A DNA stretch of 64,000 nucleotides from Stropharia rugosoannulata. Taxonomy: Eukaryota > Basidiomycota > Agaricomycetes > Agaricales > Strophariaceae. The position numbers and the translations under genes were made by a program. Under the pieces are notes generated by a model. The model was not told the DNA's origin. It ran no database searches and saw only the letters and a program-made list of their open reading frames with translations. Shown here piece by piece: positions 41,551 through 54,800 of this stretch (position 1 is its first letter; each line of letters starts with the position of its first letter). Where the stretch lies: NCBI GenBank assembly GCA_028532985.1, contig JANCIK010000008.1, forward strand, positions 1,364,001 to 1,428,000. The letters are read 5' to 3'.

Positions 41551-42210
41551 ACAGCGGGTCATTTAGCCTTTGGGTAATGGATATCCTGGGAGATCAGCGC
41601 CGGCATGACGAAGGCCGAAAACTGTAATATGGCCTCCAAGGGCCTCCATGGCGATGACGAAACACACAAAAAGTCCCGAAGACGGCGCTTGTTCAACGCC
41701 GTGCTTGGGACTACATAAGCTGATAAATCGTGGCTGCTATGTCCTCAGGAGTCATGGGAATTCTTCTGAGTTGTAGCAGCGTTCTGTTCGTACTTCCATC
41801 CCTGAACACTGCACACCGCCACGTTTGCTATCAGATATATACGCAATACATAGGGGAATTACGATGTTGGTCATGCATGTTTCAAGGATTGTTCGGGCTT
41901 CGGTTTTGCTTTGTGGCTCACTACATTCCTTTCCCGCCGCCCTTCAACTTTGCAATTTCCTTATACGTTTGTCAACAGTTTCTACGGGGGTATGAGCTTC
42001 ATACATAGACGGCGAACTCGCTAAGCCACGAGGTGGATAAACTTTTAACATTCGTAAAACCGAACGGTGGAGCGCAAATGGTGTTCGAATTCCCGATTCA
42101 CATTCAGATTGATTACTTGACATCTTCTGTTCTAATTTCTGGCAATAAAAAGTCTGTTTGTGTATGATGAAACAGATAACAGTTTAGATGTTTAGTGGCG
42201 CGATCTAATT
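41551..42210. other. intergenic between convergent genes
   Basis: Between the stops of the Gyp8-like gene (+) and the HAD phosphatase gene (-). A 92-codon open frame at 41730-42008 is Cys- and Phe-rich and shows no family pattern, so it is not called. No RNA gene was seen. Confidence 0.45.
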
Positions 42211-43728
42211 CTATGCGCGGTGGACATCTTCTATCGCCTTTTCACCCTTTACAACTGCTTCAACGATTGGCAAGGCCTGCGCAAAATCAGAAAATAAGAC
42301 ATGTCTAATTCCCTCTCGTTGGCAGTACACGGATAAGTCGTTCTCGCCGTCTTCCTTGGTTTTCACGAAGAGCAGGTCTGCATGCTTGGCTGCCGAAATA
42401 TCTAAGTACATCGGTTACAGGCAACCCGCAATCAGTGTCTGCACTTGCCCGAATAATAAAATCTAGGACGTACCTGAGACACCATCTCCGAAGAAGAATA
42501 GTGTTGGGGGTTTGGGCAGCTTGCGGTATGGGAGAATCGCTTGCGACTTGTCATGTCCGAAACCGCTGTGCAGAAACACGGAGAGTAAGTACATAGAACA
42601 CGCTTGCGACGGATGAGATGCGCGGAGATGTGTGATATGTAACTGAATGCAGTTCGCGCGTGGTGCTCGCGTGCGCTGCCCTATCAGATAAAGAGCGCAG
42701 GGCAGGAGCGGCCGCCGCCGCAACCGCGCCCTACCGCACCTGCACCGATAAGTAACAGAGAAGGGAGTCTGCGCTCACCTCGACGGGTGTCTGAATTGGA
42801 TCTCCCACTTGCCATCAGGGAAGACGGTTACTTCGTTCGCGATGATTTCGATCTCGGCCGCGTCTTGCTCGCCGATGAGGTTGGCCAGGACCGCGCGAAT
42901 CAAAGGCGCCATGCCGCTGAGTGCGAAAATGAGATTTGGGGCAGAAAATAGCAAGGTTAGCAAGCGCCTGGCTTAGCGCGACCCATGGGGAAGGGTGCAC
43001 GAGGAGCGGCGCCGGCGGAGCTCGCGCGACGGACGTACCTGGAGACGATGATGACTGGTATATCATGCGCTTTGCACCACGCATAGAAGTCTCTGAAGCC
43101 AGGATCAAGCTTGATGTCTGCAGTTCATGGCACAGCGCGCGCACGCACGCATGTACCCAGCGGTCAGCCTAGGCGACGCCCGCTAAAATCATGCCGCGCA
43201 CGTACTCCTCTTAAGCACTTCCTTGCACTCTTCAAATGTGTGCCCGTTTTCCACGACGCTCTGTAGCATCTTGCGGAAACCATCTCTATAGGGATATGAA
43301 AAATGCGCATACACACGCGCCGGGGCTGCTCAGCATGTGGCACCCGCCCCAAGCAAATCAGCGCACCTGAATGTGTCGTGCCCGGCGAGGATCTCAAGGT
43401 TGCCGTCGCGCCGCTTCGCTTTACCAAAGCCTAGATTGTCCGTCAAGTCTGTGCATATGCATATGTTCGGCATTAGCCAACTGGGCGTGTGGACAATGTA
43501 CATAGAGCGGGCGGCGGGCGCGCGTCGCTCGAATAATGGGACATACAGTCATTTGAATCATACGTCGTGATCGTGCCATCCCTGTAGATCCCCATGTCAG
43601 TCCTCGCCATATACGAATTGCGCTCGTCGCGAAGAGCATACAGACCAGTCGGAGAGGGCGATGAATGGCTTGTCCTTGTGGATAGGGGGGTACGGGAGGG
43701 TACTCTCCGGTGCAGCTGGGTCAGACAT
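42211..43728 (-). CDS. HAD-superfamily phosphatase (MtnX/phosphoserine-phosphatase-like)
   Basis: Cytosolic haloacid dehalogenase-fold phosphatase. It begins MSDPAAPESTLPYPPIHKDK and the first intron joins PFIALSD to WDGTITTYDSND, giving the catalytic motif I (D-W-D-G-T) with the nucleophilic Asp. Further exons give LTDNLGFGKAKRRDGN and FRKMLQSVVENGHTFEEC. Motif II lies before GMAPLIRAVLANLIGE, and motif III/IV with a Lys and acidic pair appears in GFGHDKSQAILPYR and LFFFGDGVS. The end is AVVKGEKAIEDVHRA. About 260 residues over several short exons. The same layout is found in fungal proteins related to MtnX. The substrate cannot be told from sequence. It lies upstream-to-downstream in line with myo-inositol oxygenase and an aldo-keto reductase on the same strand. 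Confidence 0.8.
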
Positions 43729-44237
43729 AGTGGTCTTCGCTGAACCTACAAAACCTCGGAACAAATTACTAATAGAAATTTCAGCAGATCTTTATCTTAG
43801 CTCCACTGCCAGATCGCAAGCCGTGTGATCGGATGACTTGAGCAATGAGATTATTAGCAGATTATTGCCAACAAATTCACATACTACTGTCTAATAAGTC
43901 AGCTGTATTCACAAAATTTGAGGCGTGGTAGTCGTGCATAATAAGCAAATTTTATATACAGGTGGCGCACAGAGTGACAAGACAAAAACATATCGATATA
44001 TAGGAGGTAGTGGATACAGTTTCTATGACACACTTCGACAAATAATTAGGTATAAGACAGTGAAGGACGTGCACTAGACTCTAGGGTGGGGCGATTCTAG
44101 ACGATAAAAAAACATTACGAGGAAACAACGAGGGGCTGGGACGGGCAGGGCATATTTTCTATAATTAGCTGATGGCGCATGAGAGAAGGACGAAGATCAA
44201 ATAGGAAAGCAGAACAGGCGGCAGAGGCGCAAAATAA
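43729..44237. other. intergenic, promoter of the HAD phosphatase
   Basis: Five hundred bases between the HAD phosphatase start and the myo-inositol oxygenase stop. It should contain a promoter and a 3' untranslated region. Nothing else recognised. Confidence 0.5.
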
Positions 44238-45472
44238 TTACCAGTCGAGAACTGGTGGGAAGAACTTTTCGATGAGGCCCTGGTAGTATGGCCGGAGAGC
44301 TTCAGCATCGATGGGGGTCTCGGACTTGCTGTACAGGTCGTAGGGGTTGAATGCCTTCACAGCCTCGAGGATGCGGACATCCTTTTCGTTGGTCAAGTGT
44401 GCGTAGGCGCCCTCCCTGTGCCAGGGGTAGAAGCTGTGGTAGCGGATCATGGCGAGGGCCTCGTCTGGGAGAGAAGACTGGTCCTTGACGACGTTGTAAA
44501 GATACTGAAAGTGTGGAGCAATTTGTCAAAGTTGAAGAATAGGGGAGTGAGAGGTTAAACGTACCTCGTCATGTCCCCAGGAGAGCATAACATTGTCAAG
44601 ACCGCAGTTGGGCTTGTAGATTCCGTTTTCGGTGGAGTAGACGGCATCGTTGTAGTCAGGGTTGTTCTTGAACGTGTCGGGGTAGATGTTTTTATCAGAG
44701 AACTTGCATCCGACGACTAAAAGCGAGACCACGGTTAGGCTAATTAATGACTAGATAGGCAGAGTAATCACCGAAAGTGTCCTACAGAGCAGGGCGGTCA
44801 GCGTGTGCCGGAGAAGCAGGTCACGAAATTCTCTTACCCCTACAACGTCCCATTGACCCTCTGAGCCGAAAAGCAATAGGAGCTTTCCGAGATCGTGAAT
44901 AAGACCGGTGACCTGCATCCATTCTGGCTTGCCATCCTTGCGAATAGCCTCAGCGGTCTGCAGGAGATGGTCAATCTGGGACAAGCTCGTCTATAATGTT
45001 GACGTCATGAGCGGAAGTACAATGAAGATCATAGCCGTCGAGTCGCTTACATCAGGGTCTGATTCGTCAATCAAAGTGTTCAGGAGTTCAATGGCCTCCC
45101 AGACGCCCATGCGAGCGCGCTTCTTGGTCTTGAAGTCGACGCGGGCCTGGATGTTGAACGCGACTGTTTGTTTTTCTAAAGCATATTCGTTTAATTTCAG
45201 TAGTGTGGGATGTCACCGGTGCGCGTACCATGCTGTTCCTTGTAGAAGTTCTTGACGCGGTCGCAGGCAGAGTCGTAGTCGCGGAACTGGGTCTTGTCGA
45301 CCTCTTCGTCAAACTCAGACTGGTCGTTCCAAATTTTGCCTTTGATGGCGTTGACTAGTGTCGCGGGTTAAGCTGGAGGGCCCGACGAGGGATAAGAGCG
45401 ACGCGTACCTTCGTCAATCGCGTCTGAAGTGGCATCGAGATCGCGGCCGCTGTGGTTGGAGGTGGCGGGCAT
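44238..45472 (-). CDS. MIOX: myo-inositol oxygenase
   Basis: Di-iron oxygenase that opens myo-inositol to D-glucuronate, the first step of inositol breakdown. It starts [20 protein letters not shown] at 45472. Exons then give [20 protein letters not shown] and [20 protein letters not shown]. The metal-ligand segments are visible: an Asp in the DESDPD/T region, [13 protein letters not shown] (His-Asp pair), WGHDEYLYNVV (His) and [14 protein letters not shown] (His), followed by [11 protein letters not shown] with the last Asp. The protein ends [12 protein letters not shown], the typical C-terminus. About 320 residues over roughly seven exons; family length is 285-330. All ligands I can place are present, so it should be active. 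Confidence 0.93.
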
Positions 45473-46514
45473 TTTGGAGGGTGACAAAGGAGACGAAGGC
45501 GTTGAAGAGATGGTTGGAGAGGTTGTTGGTCATTTTGGAGGAAAGCGACGGGCTTTTATGAGGCAAGTTGGATCTGGGCTGAGGAGAGAGAAAAGACATT
45601 AAATCGGCGATCCACGGGGGCAATAGCGGGACTCCCAGGATGGCTGAAACTGGACCTGACGTGACCATACAATGCCACGCGCTCCGTCGCCATGTGTTGT
45701 CAGGGTAGCACAACTCCTCAAATTCCCCGTAAATACATACTTTTACTTCCTTGCACTCGCTAGGGTCCGCAGACGCCGCCAGGCCAAGCCTTTGCTTGCT
45801 CGACGCCGTACACACAGCGGCGTTGCAGTGCGCTGGACTGTGTATGCGGTAATCGGGTTCCATTCTCGAGGCGCGCAGATCGGGGGTTGCCTGAATCTAA
45901 GCATTGGCTGCCATCGGGCACTTGTATCTCCCTCTTATTCAACCGACAATTGTCATCCAGACTGTGTGATGGTCAACTCAGTTTACCTCTGACCTGTAGA
46001 GATCCCGTTCGCTACTCCATCGGGCACGCCTATTTCTCCTCTCGAGCCTTCTCACAGTCATAGCAATTCCTTTGCGTATTTTGCAAACTCTCCCACAGAG
46101 AGACGCAACAGCAGTTAAGGTCCTTGCGGGTCCGTTACGTTCGCACCTCTGCCAATAGGCTCTTACAGTCCTGTTTCAATCACCCTCAATGATCTGCAAC
46201 TCTGTTCTCCTGCTTGATAAACATTTATGTCCAAGTTTTTGAGCATTCTTGATTTATAAAAAAAAACGTCTCAACGCCCACTGACACCGAATGGCCCGTG
46301 TTGACATCCCGGAACTTGGATGATGGTTATATATGTAGAATTCAATATGTGTGTACTTTGTCCAGCGCTCTCGGAAGGTTATATGTAATGCTGCGAAAAA
46401 CTGGCATACGTATGTATGTGTACAACATACATGACAGAGTCCGATCAAGAAAGGGAGCATCGTAAGCGAGCCATACTGCACTATGTAACTGCACGTTGTA
46501 GCGGTACCAATAAC
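45473..46514. other. intergenic, promoter of myo-inositol oxygenase
   Basis: About 1 kb between myo-inositol oxygenase and the aldo-keto reductase stop. Open frames here (for example 45672-45992 on the plus strand) are Arg/Cys-rich and feature-free, so they are not called. The part next to 45473 must contain the promoter. Confidence 0.45.
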
Positions 46515-48116
46515 TTATTGCGGCAATGGGGGCCAATGCTCAAAGCCCAGTTCGACAGCTGAAAAAAAACGTGAGTTGGTATGTATCTGCACGTAAGTGC
46601 CCTCATTCTAAGGAGGTACGTACGCCATGGAGGGGTGATGAATCTGCGACAAGGAAACGATAAAAAGGCCGTCAGCATACAGAGTTCCTCAATGCACTGT
46701 TGAGGCAGAAGCGGGAAAAGCCGACCTTTTCTGTTTCCCATTTGCTGCAAGAGCGCCGAGCGTCTCAATGTCGGCACCGTCTAACTTTTCGGCACCCGCA
46801 AGCGCGCCTGTGAAGTTGCTTGAAATTCGGGCAGGAGTGACGGACTTGGGAAGCACAATGATTCCCTGAGCAACTGGAGGGCTCGGCTTAGTGAAAGGTG
46901 CTGTGCGTCGTATGATAACGTACTGAGATATCCTAGCACAATGTCGGCGGGTTGTAAGGCATGTTTCTTAGCTATCGCTACCACGGTTTCGTCGGCGAGA
47001 AGGGGAGAGTTGGTAGACCCAAGAGGAGAGTAGGCTTGCGGAACAATCCCTTTGGACTTGAGGAACGAAACCAAATTGTGCTGCGGGTTGTAAATGTGCA
47101 ACTCGAGCTACAGCACAACCAGTCAACTGCGAATCGATCATCTATGTCCGGAGCAGCAAATATTTTGTATACCTGATTCACTGCAGGAACAACCTCAGCC
47201 GTCGGAAGTATCTCGTTCAACTTCAGCTCGGAAAAATTCGAAACACCGATGGCCTTGACCTTGCCTGCAAGGGTACCAACAAGTAAATGTCCAAGCCATA
47301 TGCGCCGTAAATACGGACGCGCGTCGGAAATTATTTTACCCACCTTTCTTCAGCACCGCCTCCATCTGTTTCCACGTTTCCTTCAAGTTCCACCCATGAT
47401 CCACGTCCCGCTTTCCACTGGGGAGCGTAGGGAACACGGGGTGGTTCCCGTTGGGGTTCAAAGGCACCGGCCAGTGGATGAGATACACTATAGAAAGATG
47501 GAGCCCCATCTCAGCCCAAGTCCCGGATCTCCAGTCACAAGACACTCTCACAATCGAGATAATCCGTGCCGAGATTGGCGAGCGTTTGGTCAAGACACTC
47601 CTCGACGCGAGAGTGCCAGGTTCCCCAGACCTTGCTAGTGATCTGCATAGAACACAATAACAGAATAGACGTCAGCGACCCGGCAAAATGGGGGCTTTAG
47701 TCCAGCATCGGGCGCGTCAATCAGCGTACAAATATTTCCGAGCGCGGGACGCCAGACGCGCGTATTCCCTCGCCGACTTCTTTCTCGTTCCCATACGCCC
47801 TGGCATTCGTTCAGGGTCAGCTCGCGCAGGGAAATAGCGTCTCTAGTTGGACGCCTTCTCACCATGCACAGTCGATCGCTCTGTACCCCACTTTCAGCGC
47901 GTGCTCCACCGCCTTTTCGACCTCGCCTGCCTTGGACTGCCATGTTCCTGCCGGGGTAAATTCATCAGCGCGTGCCCTTACTTTTCGCAGCGCTGACCCG
48001 GTTCAGCGAGGGACAGCCAGCGAGGACAATTGACCGTAGTATTTTGAATAAGTACCTAGTCCGATCAGGGGAAATTCTGTGCCGTCGTTGAGCTTCACGG
48101 TGGGTCCTCCTGCCAT
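46515..48116 (-). CDS. aldo-keto reductase
   Basis: NADPH-dependent (beta/alpha)8-barrel carbonyl reductase. It starts MAGGPTVKLNDGTEFPLIGL; an intron follows, then GTWQSKAGEVEKAVEHALKV. Catalytic residues are visible: Asp and Tyr in AIDCAWCYGNEKEVGEG, Lys in IFVTSKVWGTW and His in LYLIHWPVPLNPNG. The cofactor-side motifs KAIGVSNFSELKL and GIIVLPKSVTPARISSNFTG also fit the family. The last small exons give KQKRFITPPW and end LGFEHWPPLPQ. About 320 residues over at least eight exons. It lies on the same strand and next to myo-inositol oxygenase, which suggests a possible role as a glucuronate reductase, but AKR substrate choice cannot be read from sequence. Confidence 0.88.
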
Positions 48117-48828
48117 TGTGATTATCTTTGTGGATGGTATCGATGAAAGATCAGGAGCACAACGTCATTTTCTTCTTTTACTTATATCTGGGGTGTATGC
48201 GATGGCGAATTCGCGAAGTCCCCTGACTCGCGGACCGGGGACGGGCCGTGTCCCGCTGCCTGACCTGTTTTGGCGGTTCCGTGCACTTTTGCTTCCGCCT
48301 GAAACTCCGACAACACCTGAGATTTGCAATATGACGCCGACCTGCAACCGACCTGGACCTGCGCGTTTTCGAAACAACATCTCTATGCTTTCGATTATGT
48401 TGGTTATGCTGAGGAATACCGACTTACATTCAACATACAGAGACATAGAGCTGTAACTCATACAATTCAGAAAACAACTCAACTTGCATCCAACTTGCCT
48501 CGATAAGTAATATCCGTCTCCTGCACAGACCAAATAAACAGATGACAGTCTATCTGTTGATATCCGTCAGCAATTTGTCCATTTAGAGTCCGGAGTTCTC
48601 TAGTTTTGTTCGGTTTATTCGGTTTATCTGTTTCAGGACACTGTACTTACATCTCAGCTTGATATTAAGCTTCAAAAGCGGCTCAGAAGCACGGCAACAT
48701 GAATGGAAAGCTGTTTTTTTGCAATTTAATGGCTGTTCCCGGGGTACACACTCTTGGGCGCCTAATGGAAGCTTGATAATCTGTGTCCGCAGCCTCGTGT
48801 CTCCCAACTTCTGCCTCCCACTTTCACA
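48117..48828. promoter_or_regulatory. divergent promoter region, aldo-keto reductase and DDX60-like helicase
   Basis: About 710 bases between two start codons pointing away from each other. Promoters of both genes must lie here. Sequence near 48580-48640 is rich in repeated ggtttat/ttcggttta units. No RNA gene recognised. Confidence 0.5.
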
Positions 48829-51800
48829 ATGGACCTGGAAGGCTTTGACCACACCTTTGATTCACCAAAGGAAAAGTACCTTTTGGGCAAGAATGCATGG
48901 TCCCGAATCGACCACTGGTTCACGTTTGCGAGTAGGTCCGCACGACGAATGGACCTGCTTGGCGACTACGCAGGGAATGAGCTCTTCTGTCTTGACGGTC
49001 AGATTTCTGAGTAAGGGACAGGGTAATCGATGGCTGAACGACGCTTGATTACAGGTGAAGCTCTGTTTCAGATGGTTCCGGACGATCCCCTCCTGTACAT
49101 CGGCAGAGAAGGTACGCTACATTTGATTAGCATGTTTATGTGGATTCATTAAGCAACCCTCTCCCTGTAAGGCTGCACATTTCAGATCTTACACGCATAT
49201 CTCATACTGGAGCGCCTTCTTGAAGAGTTCAACAGACGCCATGCCAATTTTGAGATCGTCTTCTGGGACAGTAAGCTTTTCCCCTCATACTACTGGCGTA
49301 CTCTGAAGCATACGAGTAGACATGAAATATCTGTCTATCCAAATGGAGAAGCCTCGATTCGAGGTTGCTTCACGGGCCTTGGCTAGGTCGATGCTCTTTA
49401 ACCACCTATTGTCGTTACCTTTCACTGTCCGTGCTTTTGATGATCTGCGCGATGCGAATTGGATTCAGTACGCCATTGTAAAGAAGGTAAATATCTCTTC
49501 AGGTGCCGTATATTGTCTAATGCATCGTTTCCAGCCCATGTTCGTCATGACAAGCGCTGGAGACTCTGACGGCCCAATCACGAAAACGGCCGTCACCTTT
49601 TCTCAGCGGGCTTTCATGTTGAATTTGCTGTCTTCTGGAATATCTGTAACTTTGCTCAAGGGGTCCGACTTTCGCGATTCCAAGGTAAGTCGCCCTAATT
49701 CAGACTCTTTTTCTTGTTTCTCTAACATCCGCATCCAGGTAATGTCGTTCGTATACGAGCCTCTTAGAGGTGCCGGAAAGGTCTTAGAGGTGATCACGAA
49801 GGCAGTTGACTTGGAGCGCCAATCTTTGTATACCAGGTTCAAGACAATGTCGTCCGACGAGGCTGTCCAAACCGGTAGTCGGACCATGCCAGGACTTCAT
49901 CACTACATCCCTATCATTCTGACCTCCATTGAGGAAGGGGTTCCACCGGAGGCGATATACCTCTTCATTACCCATATGCGCTTGATACCATCGTTGACCG
50001 TTTATCAGAGGGCTCAAAGAAAAATAAGGTTACCACCAGCCTTGGAAAACGTGCTTCTGGACAAATTTCTTTCTCGGTTATTTTTTCAGATGGCAGGCCT
50101 CATTGCGTCTTCGGAAAAACAAATATTGGACATAGATGGAACGCTGTACTCTACTCTTGTTGCCTTTACGCTCACTCACGCGATGAGTATCTCCGAAATA
50201 ATTGGAGACGCTTTGGAAAACGAAGTGCGCTCACTCTGGACCGCAGGTGGAGGACCACCTCTTGACTTTGACGCTTTCCGGACCCGGTACTTGCCCCGGA
50301 GTGGATGGGCCCTCACCACCTCCAAGCCCGATCGGATAGAACCCAAGCCTTTATTGCCGTTCACAAACTCGATTTTCGATCATGAATTTAGCATCTTTGA
50401 CGGTTTTGTCGATATCGAGAAGGAGCAACCGTGTTCACCGATCCTCCAAGGACCTACCCACAATGTCCAGTGGGTTGACGATCAGCACTGGCATTCCCAG
50501 AGGCGCCTACTCCCTCGCACTCACGCAGGCATTGAGAGCATTGCGGTTGAGATAAAAGATCCAAAGAAACTCCGTAAAATTATGCGGGCAAATCAGCATT
50601 TCATGGCTAGTCTACAAGATCAGGCCGCGACGCTTACAGGTGCCTTTGGCGCCATCCTGCAACAGACAGTCATTATTTCCGTCAAAGATCCTGAATCAGG
50701 CAAAGGCAAAAGAGCCAAGGCGAACACATACTCGGTGCGCGTTCTATGTCGAAACAGGATTGCAAAGAAATACTTTCGTTAACCCTTTGCTTTGATAGGG
50801 CAAGAACTCTCTGACCCTTACCAAGAAAGAGAAACTCAAGCGCCAAATTGCGGAAGAAAAGCTGGCTGCGTCTAAAATGGATGCAGATATTAAATGGAAG
50901 TCCCACCTGTCTACTATCTCGAAGCAGTCTTTATCCACCCAGCTGGAGTCTATCTCGACTCTGCTCGCGACTTCAAGCTTGACCAAGGAATCTCACATCG
51001 TGGTCGAAATGTATCTCTACCGGATCCAGGTCGAACTCCAGACATGGATCGTAGAGGACAACAGAGCGTCTCCCGCAGTTAGGGACAGGTATACGGTGTT
51101 AATAATGAGGCTAATCCAGGACATTCTGCGCAAAGGTATCATGACGCCATCGGTCAGCAAGGCGCTAAAGGCTGTCCTCGTCGTCCTGGGCTTCGAGAGC
51201 CTGGTTGATTCTTTGCTGTCGTCTTTGCCCATCTCAGATCATGCGCGTAATTTTCGATTCATGAAGCTCGTTAGATCTGAGACGGGAGTGGTTCTGCCCG
51301 AGTATGCGTTCATGTCCATCACTGAAGACCCTATTGCGTGGCAATTACGCTTGTTTGGTGATTTTATGGACAGAAGCATGGATAGTGCTCCTGATCCACG
51401 CGTAGGCTTTGAGCCGGATGCGTGGCAGCGGCGAGTTCTTGATGGCATCGATAAGGGGAAGTCTCTCCTCGTCGTAGGTCGGTGATTGATTTGTTAAATT
51501 TCCGGTCACAAAATCTGACATTTTTTTTTCGACAGCACCAACCAGCGCTGGAAAGACTTTCATCTCATTCTATGCAATGGAGAGAGTTTTAAGGGAGTCC
51601 AATGATGGTATCTTGGTATATATTGCGCCCACGAAGGCACTGGTGACACAAATATCAGCGGAAATTCACGCTAGGTTCAAGAAAGATCTCAATGGCAGTA
51701 TGTATTATGCCCTCCTTTGCTGAGTTACTTTAAAATCATGGTTTATGTCTTTAGAAAGTTGCTGGGCCATCCATACACGGGACTATCGTATCAACGATCC

Positions 51801-54800
51801 ACTAAGCTGCCAGATTCTAGTTACTGTACCCGAAGTGCTGGCAATCATGTTGCTCTCACCGTCTATGGCACATAAGTGGACGCCCAGGATTAGAAGGTAA
51901 GATACACATAGTTCTATGTTATGATCACGATTATATCTCCGAATCTAGAATTGTGTTCGACGAGATACACACTATCGGGCAACAGGAAGTGGGGGCCGTC
52001 TGGGAACAAAATATTATCTTTGCCCCCTGCCCCGTGATGTAAGTGAATCAGGTTTTCAATGGCACTTGTAAAGAAGTCAACTTGCTCACATACAAAAAAA
52101 CTTCAGTGGACTTTCAGCAACCATTGGCTCTCCAGAATCCTTCAGTAACTGGCTAGGATCAGTGCAACGAGCACATGGCTTTGACTATGAATTTATCCAG
52201 CACCCGTACCGATACTCTCACTTACGCAAGTTCTTATATATAACCGACGGCGAAGGGAAATTCGAAAATTTGGATAATCACTGTGCTACTGATCGTATAC
52301 AGTTCATGCATCCAATCACTATGCTCCTTTTCGGCGCTAAGACACTGCCGGCTGATTTATCCCTAGAGGCTGCGGATACGTTAAGCCTCTATGATGCTCT
52401 CTCCACGGTGTTAGATGAAAAGGACATTATGAAATATAACATTCGGACATTGAAACCGACCATCTTCTTTGCAAACAGGTCTGGTCTTCTACGCCAAAAA
52501 GACATTTTGGAGTACGAAACAAAATTGAAGGATGTAATCGTCGATCTTCTGTCGCCTTTCAGTCCGCAAAGCCTTGATTCCCCTCTGGGGCGTATCATCA
52601 CCTCGTTACAAAAGCAAAATTCGTGCCTTGGCGACGAAGACATCATGAAGCGCGTATCCCTGGAACCAGATGCCTTTAAGAATGACCTTCTGGTCCTGCT
52701 TGCTGACCTTCATATCAGAGGTGATCTTGTGAGATATTCTTGCTTTTGTCAATGATATATAAAATTTATTAAACCATGTTTTCAGCCTGCCCTTCTGTTC
52801 AACTTCGACAGACATAACTGCGAGATACTTGCTCGCCATCTTAACAGTGAACTAGAACAGGCGGAAGAGAAATGGCGCTCTGAAAACCCAGCATGGCTTC
52901 GCAAAATGAAGGAATGGGAAGCATGGAAATCAGCGCGCGAGCGTGCCGAACGGAAAGCCAAGAAACGTTCCAAAGAACCAGAAGATCCCCGGGATGCTCC
53001 TGAGATGACATGGCATGATACTTTTGACCCCAAGTTACCGTCTCGCCAGTTCTCTTTCATAGGACGCTGCGCGACATACTCCGTTGCTCAACTCGAAGAA
53101 GAGATCAAGGCAATTAGTTGGGCTCCAATTCCACCGTGGGCTTTTACAGCGTTGCGCAGAGGTATCGCTGTTCACCACTCCGGAATGAATAAGCGGTACA
53201 GAAACCTGGTTGAAAATCTGTTTAGGAAAGGCTTCATTCGTGTCATTATAGCGACAGGTACATGCCAGATCAATCCATATATATGATTCATGTATTCTTA
53301 CATTGTCTATTTCATAGGTACATTAGCGCTTGGTATTAACGCACCTGCAAAAACTTCTGTTTTCGTGGGCGATTCTCCGTTTCTGACGGCTTTGATGGTA
53401 AGTACATATTTGGTACATATGTCATAAAAAACCTTCGCCAAAACTCACTTCCATACGTACCAGTACCGTCAATGCGCTGGACGTGCTGGACGCCGTGGAT
53501 TTGATCTCCGAGGCAATGTCATCTTCTATGGCTTACCGCTGAGCCGCGCCCGCCGCCTTGTCCTGTCGCGATTGCCCACCCTGGGAGGAAACTTTCCTTT
53601 GACGTCGACTATGACATTGAGGTTGTTCAACCTTCTTAATGGGTCTGGTAACGCCGCTGTGGCTGTTCAGGCGGTGAAAGGCATACTATCTTTGCCGCAG
53701 ATCACTATGAACACGGATTTTGGCCAAGATCAGCTGCTTCATCATATCAGATTCAGCGTTGAATACCTCAGGCGTAGCGCACTACTTGACAGCGCAGGGA
53801 TCCCGGTCAACTATGCTGCTGTTGCAGCGCACCTCCATGTCAGTTTCTATGTAATGGCTAAAATCTGCTAAACTGACCAAACTATTTCAGTATACGGAGC
53901 CTAGCAACCTAGCGTTAACTATCCTACTCAAGTCAAGAGTTCTTCATGACATATGCAACAAAGAAAATACGCAAACCGCCAAAAATACTTTCATGCTTAT
54001 CATGTGTAACCTCTTTGGCCGTCGTTATCTGTCCGACGGTTTCTCGAAAGATGCTGACATCAAGAATCTCGCATCGCAGTACCCTTCAATGATTATACTT
54101 CCCCCTTTACCCGAAGAAGCACGCGAGGTACTTGTCGCCCATGACGAAGATATACTTCAGATTTTCCAAGGTTACGCTAGTCTATTTTCTGCTCAAATAC
54201 TAGGACTGGAGGACAACGCCCTGCCATTTAGTCGCATTGCAATCGGCAGTCTCTCCGAAGACGCGCCTGGAGCTCAGGCTTCTTGCTTTTATCAATATTT
54301 GATTGGTTCAGCGATCCCACTTGTTGTGCGCTCGCCATTCGTAGCTAACTCCGGTCATGGAGACTCATTCAAGAGCATCTCGGAGTTGACACGGTCTTCC
54401 AGAGCCGGATTGAACTTGAACCATCATGCCATCCCTACAATGGCCAGCTTCATAGGAGGGGGCTCGGAGAATCATGAGCACCGTCTGAATGCATATCTTT
54501 TCGATTTTTATTGTCACGGCCAAGCAACGGCACTGGTGAATGCGAATTGTATACGCCGCGGAGATCTATGGTACCTTCTCCAAGATTTCATGCTGACTCT
54601 GAAAGCAGTTTTAGCGGCATTAGAACAGTTAATGTCCAATACTCACCAGGATGGAGATGTCTTAGATTTGGCAGGCGACGATGACCAGTCAGAAGATAGC
54701 AGCACTTTATGGGAAGACGATAAAGAAGACATGGAAAAAGGCGAATCAGTTGTTGAGTCCGCAAACTGGACCGCCATTTCAGGCACCACCATTTCAGCCG

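Noticed and set aside
41730..42008. 92-codon open frame on the plus strand
   Set aside because: Feature-free, Cys/Phe-rich, and placed in the 3' region between two convergent genes; probably chance.
42060..42115. tRNA-like T-arm (ggtgttcgaattcccgat)
   Set aside because: The stem on either side of ttcgaat does not pair and no A-box or acceptor stem is found upstream.
45672..45992. 106-codon open frame in the myo-inositol oxygenase promoter region
   Set aside because: Arg-rich composition typical of an antisense or random frame, with no recognisable protein pattern.
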